From Lunularia cruciata (lineage: Eukaryota > Streptophyta > Marchantiopsida > Lunulariales > Lunulariaceae), in the NCBI GenBank assembly GCA_948567375.1, contig OX419757.1, positions 15,438,001 to 15,502,000 of the forward strand: DNA of 64,000 nucleotides, written 5' to 3'. Positions 50,701-60,765 of this stretch are shown here, piece by piece; within the stretch, counting starts at the first letter, position 1; every line of letters starts with the position of its first letter. The notes beneath the pieces are model-generated. The model was not told the origin of the DNA and made no database searches. It saw nothing but the letters and a program-made list of their open reading frames with translations. Position numbers and translations under genes: made by a program.

Positions 50701-52047
50701 CAATCCTTTCTTTGTAACCAGATCCAGCAGCAGGTACAGAAGCACTGCATGACAAATGCCGGAGAAGTAGGATTACAATCCAATCCCACTCTCGATGAGT
50801 GCGATGCTTCCATTCCGGATTCCAGATTGGACGAATTGAGGGCGTGTATCTCCTGTTCAGAGTTGGATTAGTGTAGAAGTTTCTCAAAATGCACATATAC
50901 TTAATAGGGAGGAAGCTCTCTAGTTAGGTACATTAAAAAATTTTAAGTCTTTTTTCTTTTCTTTGAGTCCCGTGGCTAACTCATAGAATAGAGCACCGTT
51001 TGGTGTCATTGAGGTGGTCGTGTATAATTGTATTTTGAGGGAGGAATACAAAAAAGGATGTAGTAGTTTATAATAAGAATATTTACATTTCAAAAGGGCA
51101 TGAGTAACTTTCCATTGTGTGTTACTATTTATGTCTTTCTCTATTCTTTTGTAAATTCTTGGAAGGTGGTTGAAGAAAAGATCCGCTGATGATCATCATC
51201 ATCATTATCATATATATATATATATATATATATATGCTACGGTGATCTCAAATGAATCTCTTAGTATTGATGGGATTATAAAGTGTGTAACAACGGAAAT
51301 TCAATGTCAAAGTTAGATTCTATCCCAAGTATGGTTTTAAAACACACTTGACTAGCATGGTATGTAGAAGAACGACAAAAGGATTTATTTTTTTCTCGTT
51401 CAATGCTTAGCAAACTATGATTTATAGTATAACATAGACCGAAATTATCTTTATTTTTCCTTTGAGCTATATGGGTTATCAAAGTCAAATAAGAACTTCT
51501 CAATAAGCTTTTTTGTTATTCATATGGTTTCGTTATTAGCTTCGTAAGATTCTTTAGATTCTTGATGTTCCTACATTTCAAAGCTCCGTGTAGTAGGACG
51601 TGTTTGTGATATATGGATATTTAATCCTTATTCATAATCAAAATCATTATAAATCCATTCTTCTTGCTCTTGGAGTTTTATATCAATTTAGAATCTAATG
51701 TCCTAAATTACTAATAATAGAAATATCTTCTATTTTATTTTAGTTTTTGTATATTGACATTGGTAGGTAGTTTGTGCTCCATTATATCAAGTCTCCATCT
51801 CCAAAGGAACCACTTCATTTTCTTCTTGTGTATGATAGAATTATTTGATTTTTTAAGGACATACAAGCATTGAAGCGACAAGGAGTCAAATAATCCAACC
51901 ATACGGAAAGCTTCTTGATTATCTTCATCTTTTATTCAAGATTTTAATCCCCATATGAAACTATCTAAGTTTTTCAGTCCATGCTCGAGAATTTACATCT
52001 TAAATATATGTTGGAATTTGATTACTTGCCTCTTCAATCTATCAATC
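47788..52047. other. Intergenic DNA, no gene recognised
   Basis: Numerous short frames on both strands (for example 48166-48602 -, 49278-49568 -, 49527-49850 +, 50659-50871 +) share no family pattern that I recognise. Some may be relics of old genes. The last kilobase is very AT-rich with a microsatellite at 51191-51235, then the chromovirus begins. Confidence 0.45.
51191..51235. repeat. (ATC)n followed by (AT)n microsatellite
   Basis: Five ATC units and then about 13 AT units. Confidence 0.93.
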
Positions 52048-52476
52048 CTTAACAATATAGAGTTTAGTGACGAAGTTAGTCGGGCTCACGAAGTAGCACA
52101 TAAGACAAATTAGCCTAGAATATTCCAAAAATATCGAGGAAGCTTCTTGGGAAGTTTCCCGGTTAGCTTAGCTTGCACCTCAAGTAAGTAGCTTCTGGAA
52201 GGAAGCTTCTAGAAGCTTCCAACTAGTTTAGCTTGCATGCCAAGTAGGCGGCTTCTAGAAGGAAGCTTCTGGAGAAGCTTCCTAGTTAACTTGGCTTGCA
52301 CTCTAAGAAAGCGGCTTGAGGAAGCTTCTTGAGAAGCTTCTCAAGTGCCTTGTATGTTACCTATAAATACCAAAGCCAAAGCTCATGCTAGGCATTTGGA
52401 CTTTTCTCTCATTTGAGAGGTGTCCCAATGTGAGTTTCCACTCTCTTATTTCTCTCCTCGGATTCAATCTTTTACA
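52048..52476 (+). repeat. 5' LTR of the chromovirus
   Basis: 429 bp, starting CTTAACAATATAG (first two bases mutated from TG) and ending TTTTACA. A TATA box CTATAAATAC lies at 52361-52370. U3 is packed with GAAGCTTC palindromes, and at 52202-52219 these form heat-shock-element-like arrays. Confidence 0.93.
52202..52219 (+). promoter_or_regulatory. Perfect four-unit heat-shock-element-like sequence in U3
   Basis: GAAGCTTCTAGAAGCTTC carries GAA, TTC, GAA and TTC at exact 5-bp steps, the nGAAnnTTCn pattern bound by heat shock factors. It lies about 140 bp upstream of the LTR TATA box. Three further GAAGCTTC-containing arrays flank it. The 3' LTR keeps a three-unit version at 57343-57355. Function is inferred. 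Confidence 0.5.
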
Positions 52477-52477
52477 T

Positions 52478-52490
52478 TGGTATCAGAGTA
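52478..52490 (+). other. Primer binding site, initiator tRNA-Met type
   Basis: TGGTATCAGAGTA starts two bases after the LTR and matches the initiator tRNA-Met complement TGGTATCAGAGC at 11 of 12 positions. Confidence 0.85.
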
Positions 52491-52498
52491 GGAATGGG

Positions 52499-53520
52499 AT
52501 GGATGGAATTTATGGACCACCAAATCCACTTCCACCAAACCATTGGGATTTTTGTGTCCAAATACGACCCAAGCTTCGTTTCACACAATTCATCACCTCG
52601 CACTTTGGACAAGATTTTCTACATATGATCACCATATTTGAAGAACCCTTGGTGTTTCCGGTTGTAACTTATGGAGAATTGTGGACGTGTTGTTTCTATG
52701 TGTTAATAAATTAGATAGATTGGGAGTGGTGTGATAGAGTAGCAACCATGGCGGCAATACCCATTGTGGAGAGAGTACCAATTTGAGAAGGAGAAGATCG
52801 GATCAGATTCCCTAAACTCAAGGTATTTGAAGGTAAGAATCTTTCGGGTGCAATGGAGAATTTTGTGTTTGATTGTGAATGTTATTTTGAAGCTACCAAT
52901 CTACAAGATGAGCAAAAATAGATTCTCTTGGCTTCTAGCCAATTGGATGGAGTAGCAAAGTTATGGTAGAGATTCCAAGTGGAGCGAGCGGAACAACAAA
53001 TTGTTGCACCAATCTTGACATAGGCAAAATTCAAGAGCGCAATAATTAGTCGGCTCCAAGGTATAAATGCCACACAAGCTGCATGGGATAAGTTGGCAAA
53101 GTTGAAACGTATTGGCTCTGTAAGAAGTTACATCACGCAATTCCAAAACACCATCATGCAAATTCCAGATATATTGGAAGGTGAAGCTCTGGATCAATTT
53201 GTGAGTGGCTTGAAGGTGAGAACCAAATTAGAGGTAACCATGCGAGAGCCACAACACTTGGAGGAAGCCATGCGGTTGGCCAAACATTTTGATTCCTTGG
53301 TGGCAACAACTTGGTCTTGACCTTACCTCCATAGAGCCTACCAATACACTACACACAAGTGGAGGAGCTAGCACCCATGGAGATTGATGCCATTCAACAA
53401 AGACCACTTGGCATAGCAGATAGAGAGAAACTATGACAAAATGGTGGTTGTTTTTATTGTTGCCAATTGGGGCATCGCATTGCTGAATGTCCACTCAAGA
53501 ATGGATGACCTCGACAAGCT
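52499..53520 (+). pseudogene. gag: Chromovirus gag, broken
   Basis: The frame starts at ATG 52499 (MDGIYGPPN). The gag core reads ASSQLDGVAKLW, then IGSVRSYITQFQNTIMQIPD and EALDQFVSGLKVRTKLEV (53093-53320), as in the Retrotrans_gag family. A CCHC zinc knuckle, CFYCCQLGHRIAEC, is at 53449-53490. Stops near 52712, 52918 and 52966 and at least two frame changes destroy it. Gag would form the virus-like particle and bind the RNA. Confidence 0.88.
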
Positions 53521-53600
53521 GCTTAAGTGGAGGTCGTGGAGCAAATTGATCAAGGAAACGAGGAATCCCAATAGGAGATTTTGAGCTGCCTATTGGGAGC

Positions 53601-56600
53601 TTGATTAGTTCCAATGGGATTGAAGGCTTGACTTATGCAAGTTTGTTTCACTTGCAAGGTATGATATCTAATTGGGGTTGTAAGATTTTGGTTGATTTTG
53701 GAAGTTCAGAGAATTGCATGTCTATGCAAGTAGCAAAAGAATTGGGTATTCCTATCAAGCAAGTGATTGGAAGTAGTTTGATGATGGCAGATGGTAGAAA
53801 GGGTTTTGCATTCCGCACCTCGCATCCTATTACCTTCAAGATTAGGAAGGAGTATTTGGAGTGTATGTGGTTTGTAGTGGAACTTCTACACTATGATATC
53901 ATTCTGGGTCTACCTTGGCTTGAATGTCATAAGATTCAATTTGATTGGACCCAACGCCAAATTCAAGTACAACACCAAGGTAGGAATTTCCAATTAGGTT
54001 GTTTGGCACCTCTGAGTAAGATACCTAAGAATAGTCAGTCCCAAGATGGGAAGTTTGTCAAGAAGGTAGCCATAGAACGAACCTTGAAGGAAGTGGAGTC
54101 CCAAGATGGGAAGTTTGCCAAGAAGGCAACCATGGAGCAAGCTTGGAAGAGAGATGAGTCCCTAGAAGGGAATTTTGTTAGTAAAGCAGCCATAGAGCAA
54201 GCTTTGGAGGAAGATAAGTATGTATTCACGGTGTGGATCAAGCCAATTGCACAAGAATAACCTATGGAGGACCGAGAGCCTCATCAAGTAATGGTTGATC
54301 GGATAGTTAAGGAGTTTGCGGACGTGTTTCTGGATGATCTGCCAAAGGGATTATCCTCTGATCGAGGTATGCCCTTCAAGATTGAGTTATTGCTAGAGAG
54401 TACTCTAGTGAGTAGACCGATCTATCGGCTCTCACCAAAAGAGTTGGAGGAGTTGCGAACAACACTTACAGAGTTTTTGGAGAAGGACTTCATACAACAT
54501 AGTACCTCTCCTTGGGGAGCACTAGTACTATGTGTTCCAAAGAAGGATTGAGGACTTCATTTTTGTATTGATTATCGTAGGCTCAATAAGCAAACCGTGA
54601 AGAATGCATATCCTTGCCTCGGATCGATAACTTGCTTGATCAACTAAGTAGAGCACGCTTCTTTTCCAAGTTGGATCTTCGTAGCGGCTATTGGCAAATT
54701 CCCATTGAGAGAGGAGATGTGCAAAAGACTCCCTTTTGTACAAGGTATGTGCATTTTGAATGGAGATTTCTACCCTTTAGACTCACTAATGCTCTTGCAG
54801 TCTTCATGGATCAGATGCATCGGGTGTTGGATGAACTATTGGATTGGTCTGTGGTGGTGTTCCTGGATGATATCTTAATTTATGATAAGATGAACGTAGA
54901 ACACGTGAATCATGTGCGAGAAGTCCTAAGACGACTACGACAATGGAAATTTTACTACAAGAAGTCAAAGTGTGCTTTTTGGCAGAAGGAGGTTACCTTC
55001 TTGGGTCATAAGATCTCATCAGAGTGGATCAAGATGGAAGAAGAGAAGATCAAGGCCATTATTGATTGGCCTACCCCGAAGGATGCTATAGAAGTATGGG
55101 CATTCAATGGATTGGCCAATTTTTACCAACGGTTCATCCATTATTATGCTCATGTAGCTGCACCATTGACTGACCTCTTGGGAAAGAACTCGAGCTTCCA
55201 ATGGACCACCAAGCATGAAAAAGCATTCCAAAAGTTAAAGCATATGGTGTCTTCAAGACCCATTCTTCAACCATATGATCCTCAACTACCCTATGTGGTT
55301 GATTTTGATGCTTCTAACTTTGCAATTGGAGCCGTGCTGCAACAAGAATTCCCAGATGGACTCCATCCCATTGCTTTTGTGTCTCACCGACTCAATATGG
55401 CTTAACAAAACTACTCTACTCAAGATCAAGAACAACTTGCAATGGTATACGCCACCAAGGTATGGAAGCATTACCTCTTGGGGAAACAAGTGATCATGCA
55501 AATTGATCACAAACCATTGTTGCAGACCTTATACTTGGAACACATGAAGAGTAGATATCATCGATGGGAGGAACAACTCCAACTGTACGACATCAAACTT
55601 GAGTACAAACCAGGTTGGTTCTATGTCATCCCTAATGCTTTATCATGATGACTTGATTTGAAGTCTCTTTCTCTCATCACAGCGGCAATTTCAATGGTGT
55701 CAGTTGACTCCAAGGTCCAAAACAAGTTTCAGTCAGCTCTACACCAAGATCCCTTCATCCAAATGGTACATGGTCGCCTTACAGCATGCGATAAGGAGTA
55801 CAACACCTTCTCCATCAAGGAGAGCCTTTTATTCCATGAGGACCAGATCTATGTTCTAGCTAAAGGTGATCTTAAACTTGTGTGCCTTCACGAGGCCCAT
55901 GATTTACCCATCGCGGGTCACATGGGTGTGGACAAGACCTTGAGTACCTTCCAATGTCAATGGTGGTGGCCCAACATGATACAAGATGTTTGAGAATTTT
56001 TCCGATTGTGTGAGAGCTGCCAACGTAACAAGGCCAACAACCAGAAACCAAGTGGACTCCTTCAACCACTTGCCATTCCATCTGCTTGTTGGGAGCATGT
56101 GAGCTTGGATCTCATCACATCCTTGCCAAAGACAAAACAAGGAAACACCGCAATCGTGGTGTTTGTGGATAAGCTTAGTAAGCAAATCTACTTTGCACCA
56201 ACCTATGATACTATGGATGCTCCAACCTTAGCGTAAATCTACTTCAACAATGTCTTCAAGCATCATGGGATACCACGTGTACTTCTCTCCGACCTTGATC
56301 CTTGATTTATCAAGAAGTTTTGCCAAGCTCTTCGAGATACTCGGTTTCAAGCTTGCTTTTTCCGCGGTCTATCATCCTCAAACTGATGGACAAACCAAAC
56401 GTGCAAATCATACATTGGAGGATATGTTGCGTGTTTTTGTCAATGTCCACCATACCAATTGGGATGAATGTCTTGCAGTTGTAGAATTTACCTACAACAA
56501 TTCCAAACAAGCAAGCACTGGATTTTCTCCTTTCTTTCTCAATTTTGGCCAAGATCCGCTTGTTCCAGATTCTCTTCTTGCTCCCCCTCCATCTCAGGTT

Positions 56601-57197
56601 CCTCATACTTCCACATTCTTGACCATTATATCCCAATCTCTCCAACAAGCCAAGTCTCACCTCCTTGTTGCTCAGAACTCCCAAAAACAATATGCGGACC
56701 ACCATCGTTGTGATCTCACCTTTGAAATTGGTGATAAAGTCATGTTATCCTCTAGTAACCTCCCTCTCCCAATTGAAACACAAGTTTGTAAACTTGCCCC
56801 TAATTGGATAGGACCCTTTGATATCACCCAAATTGTCTCTCCTATTGCTTATCGACTTGCCTTGCCTTGTCACATGCGTATCCATCCTATCTTTCATGTT
56901 TCAAAGTTGAAACCCTTTGTTTCTAACCCCTGTTCCTTTTCCTCTCGAGTCCAACCTCCCCCTCTTCCTATCCCTATCAATGATCATGAGGAGTACAAAG
57001 TTGATCGTATCCTCGTGCGTCGCCATATTCAACAAGGCCGTCACCAACATACAGAGTACAAGGTCCTTTGGAAAGGTTATCCCCATCATGATGCCACATA
57101 GGAAACTCTTTCTCACCTCCAGAATGCACAAATGGCCATCCAGGAATTTGAAGCTTCACTGGCAACGAGTACGTCACCAACTAGCGGCGGGAGAATA
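53601..57197 (+). pseudogene. pol: Chromovirus pol (protease, RT, RNase H, integrase, chromodomain), broken
   Basis: Domains in order: aspartic protease (53601-54000, site VDFGSS at 53691-53708 with Phe in place of the usual Ser/Thr); spacer with 60-bp repeats; reverse transcriptase (54264-55100, with CIDYRRLNKQ, FSKLDLRSGYWQI and the catalytic VVFLDDIL at about 54860); RNase H (DFDASNFAIGAVLQQ onward); integrase zinc finger and core (VSLDLITSLP, LLSDLDP, HPQTDGQTKRAN); chromodomain (YKVDRILVRR ... YKVLWKGYP, about 56990-57100). The third integrase acidic residue is Lys (AAA at 56397-56399). A one-base deletion near 54612 and a frame change near 56340, with stops near 54548, 55403, 55646, 55991, 56234 and 57099, inactivate it. 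Confidence 0.92.
54037..54216 (+). repeat. 60-bp tandem repeat, three units, in the pol spacer
   Basis: Units begin AGTCCCAAGATGGG, AGTCCCAAGATGGG and AGTCCCTAGAAGGG at 54037, 54097 and 54157. Each encodes 20 residues of the type SQDGKFVKKVAIE. Period 60 keeps the frame. The copy at 1-2313 has one unit. Confidence 0.92.
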
Positions 57198-57611
57198 TGT
57201 AACAATATGGAGTTTAGTGACGAAGTTAGTCGGGCTCACGAAGTAGCACATAAGACAAATTAGCCTAAAATATTCCAAAAGTATCTAGGAAGCTTCTTGG
57301 GAAGTTTCTCGGCTAACTTAGCTTGCACCTCAAGTAAGTAGCTTCTAGAAGCTTCCAACTAGCTTAGCTTGCATGCCAAGTAGGCGGCTTCTAGAAGGAA
57401 GCTTTTGGAGAAGCTTCCTAGTTAACTTGGCTTGCACTCTAAGAAAGCGGCTTGACGAAGCTTCTTGAGAAGCTTCTCAAGGGCCTTGTATATTACCTAT
57501 AAATACCAAAGCCAAAGCTCATGCTAGGCATTTGGAGTTTCTCTTATTTGAGAGGTGTCCCAATGTGAGTTTCCATTCTCTTATTTCTCTCCTCGGATTC
57601 AATCTTTTACA
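57198..57611 (+). repeat. 3' LTR of the chromovirus
   Basis: 414 bp, starting TGTAACAATATGGAG and ending TTTTACA, followed by the target duplication CAATC. It lacks one 15-bp piece of the GAAGCTTC array present in the 5' LTR. Confidence 0.94.
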
Positions 57612-60600
57612 CAATCTATTTTAGCTCCTCAAGAAGATCATGTATTAGTCTTCACGCATTGATGAGTTCAAAGTATGCTAACTACTCTGTTGAACTCTTG
57701 CAAAGATGGGTCACAAAAATGCATTGTGCTTACTCAACTTGATAAGTCCACTAACATCTCTTAAATCTCAAGGTTCTTCTTTGGTATAATTGCAATTTGT
57801 ATCACAATCAAAACTAAAAGAAATAAAGTGATATGGTTTTATTCTAGAAATATAATACATTACAGTTCATTAGACAATCTGATCGGATGGAACTAGACAA
57901 TTTTATTGGATGGTATTTTTATGATAAAAGGCTTGGATGAGAAAAAAAGTGAGGTAGGTTTACCAATTTACTATTTAGAAATTCAGACCACTATATATCC
58001 TCCATGTGATGAGATTGACCATTATATCCTTCTTCTCTTGAAAGAGAAAATCAATTGAACTCAAATGCCTTGAGAAACCATTTAAGTCTAGATGGACAAG
58101 TGGGATCATTAAATATTTCCAAACATGGTTATATCATGAAGTTAAAGTTAAAGCTTCATGATAAACATCATATCAATTAGAAAAGAATATAAGATTATGA
58201 TTTCCAAGTTAAGCTCCAAACTGAATTTAGTATAATGTTATACTTTATTTCATGGTTATTACGTTAAATAAAAGACACATTTTAACTATTTCTTAATGAA
58301 AATTTGTATGTTTACCACCTTTTGACAGGAGATAAATTTCATAAAAATAACTTTTTGAGTATCTACTTTTGCATTTGACACCTTTTGACCATTGTCATAT
58401 TTATATGCAAGAGAAGTGGAGTTATTTTTGGTTGGTTATAATTTCTAATTTGGAAATCTCTAAACTCCAATCAAATAGCATTCTCTTTTTTTTGTATATA
58501 AGTTTGTATTCTTTATTGCCACTCTAGATCTGCTTGTACATAGTAGATTCCAGACTACATAATAGATAGTAGGTAATGGTCTAAAGAGTGTATTCCATCT
58601 TTTTGGAAATGATTGTGGAGTTCTCTACCTAAAAAATACCAAAAAAACTAATTTTTCATTTTGCTTCAATTTTCTCTTCCTAATTTTCTTTCATATTTCT
58701 TAAATTTTCCTTTTCTTGTCCCATCTTTACTTTAGTCATTTTACTCCACCAATCTCTTTTCTTCCTTTTGATTCCTTTGGTTTGTAGGTTTACTTTTCAT
58801 ATATTTTTTGTAGTTCTAAGTTACTTCTAAACTGCTTACCAACTTTTAATTACTCTGTTCTTGCAACAACTCCAAAAGGATCATATTATATGATTCTATA
58901 TATTTAGCCAAATATATTTACCACATTTTGAATGAATATATATTACCATAGTAATTTTGGTATTTTGAGTGTGTTTCTTCTATAGGATGAGTATGTTCGG
59001 TTGAATTAAAAAATTAACATCATTTGTAAATTTTAAAGGAAGACGATGATTGCAATTGGTTGTTCAATTTGAATGATCTTAAAGTAAATGCCAAGTGATA
59101 AGTCTAGATTGATTATTATTTTTTATGCATTATATAGGTTCAAGTTATACCATAATTTGGATGGTGTCCTTCTTTCTAGCAATCTAAGGAGAAAATTATT
59201 CATAAAATATTGGCATGTAGCTTTTGCCTTTACCCTTGTTGTGCAAGGGTGGCCGGAGAATCCATTTTGAGAGCCCAGATCCTAATTTACTTTTTTATTA
59301 ATCTAAAACTGTCTAATTCTAATTACCAATTTCTAATTACCTCCAAGACCCCCTGAGTACCTGCGGATCACTTGCAATCTACTACGAAGACAGGATATTC
59401 TTGGAGAATCTTCGTCGTGATGTCCTGGAGGTGGGGCCGCCGCGTTTCATGGTGCAAGTTCCTATCCAGGCCTGTCAATCGTGATCTCCCTTGAGCATGA
59501 CCGTGCAATTCACAGTAAAAAGCTATCATCGAGCAATCTGGCGCCACACTGCTACTCGATTCCTTTCCGCATTCTGGGCCGTTGCAAGTTCTTTCAACTG
59601 AGGACGTATGATTGGTATTCAACATTTTCACCATCATCTTCGGAATCCGTATGATGACCACTGAAGAATCCACCTCCCATATATATTCCATGGCGCAGCG
59701 GATCGACTGGGATGCCTCCAGAAGTACAGTACTACTCTTCAGCTAGAGTCGTCAAATCGTCTGGATCAAATTTAAATTAAGGAAATCTAATTACAGGAGG
59801 GAAACCTTTTTGGACAGAGGTTTGGTGTACCACCAACGAATTTCTCGTTAAATCTGGGTAGCTTGAATCTGGCTGAATTTGTTACCAAATTGTGTATGAA
59901 CGGAATTTCCAAATAACCTCTTTCCCAGCACTATGGAGAGCCGAAATGGGGAAATGTGGGGAGTCAGCGCCTTCTTGAACCCTGACTCTTCTTGTCGTCC
60001 CGGGTTTCAGCAAATGGTCCAAGACCCTTCTTAGAATGGAAACCCAGCCGAGCTGCGCCACTCAAAGTAGTGGTCGCATTCGGCAATTTTATTGCGTGCG
60101 CACTACTTTGGCGTCATATGAAGATTATATATCCGCTCAACTTACCGTGATGTCATCTCAGATAGTTCAACGCGAGAAAGACGAGACTGGCTTTATTTAC
60201 TTTATAAGAAAGTGGCTTATACAAAGTGGGCCAGCTACGTGGATGATATTAAGAGAGGAGCTGTTTGACTTCAGTATCGATGGCCCCCTTGATCGGATCG
60301 AGTTACTGAACTGCTAATTAAAATATACATGTGCTGTGGCCGATTGAGCAGACAAATTTAAGAAGTGGGTCCAGAGGATGGAGGAGATGAATCTTTGCTA
60401 CAGAGGAAAGAGAAGTGAACTTTTTGCTGAATAAAGCAACCGAGTTTACGGTCTAGCGCCTGGCATTTGAGTGAGTGCCTTGAGGCAACGCAACAACAAA
60501 CCATAGGACGTCAACGGGGTTTACAATCCATAGAGTTTAGTAGGTGGGGCCGAATAGGGGTGGCAGCGTAGTGAGAACAGTACCTACTCGGGGCCACTTG

Positions 60601-60765
60601 GATCACACTGTGGGGAAAATAACACCAATTTGGATCTTACGGCAGGTGTTGTTCATAAGTCGGGGAAATAAGCAGGGGGATTTTGAGAGAAGGGAGGGAG
60701 AGAGGAGCGAGGAAGAGAAGGGGGAGGACGGAGGTGGTGGTGGTAGCACAGGCAGGGCTGCAGCG
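57612..60765. other. AT-rich intergenic DNA and promoter/leader of the kelch gene
   Basis: 57.6-59.3 kb is AT-rich and without features. From 59.35 kb the GC content rises. A 107-codon minus-strand frame (59368-59691, rich in Ser, Cys, His) and a plus-strand frame (60036-60317) are uninterrupted but resemble no family I know. The last 250 bp are purine-rich (GGAGG/GAGAGA) and probably the 5' leader of the kelch gene. Confidence 0.45.

Larger units (their letters stand above)
52048..57611 (+). mobile_element. Ty3/gypsy chromovirus, complete structure, coding broken
   Basis: A 5564-bp element with 5' LTR 52048-52476, primer binding site, gag, protease, reverse transcriptase, RNase H, integrase, chromodomain, a purine tract GGGAGAA just before 57198, and 3' LTR 57198-57611. 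The 5-bp direct repeat CAATC at 52043-52047 and 57612-57616 is the target duplication. The chromodomain at the integrase C-terminus places it among the chromoviruses. The two LTRs differ at roughly 17 positions (about 4%) plus a 15-bp indel, so the insertion is not recent. Stops and frameshifts occur in every domain. A second, more decayed copy is at 1-2313. Confidence 0.95.

Noticed and set aside
50659-50871. 70-codon plus-strand frame starting MASKDQLEH
   Set aside because: Uninterrupted but with overlapping minus-strand frames and no family resemblance.
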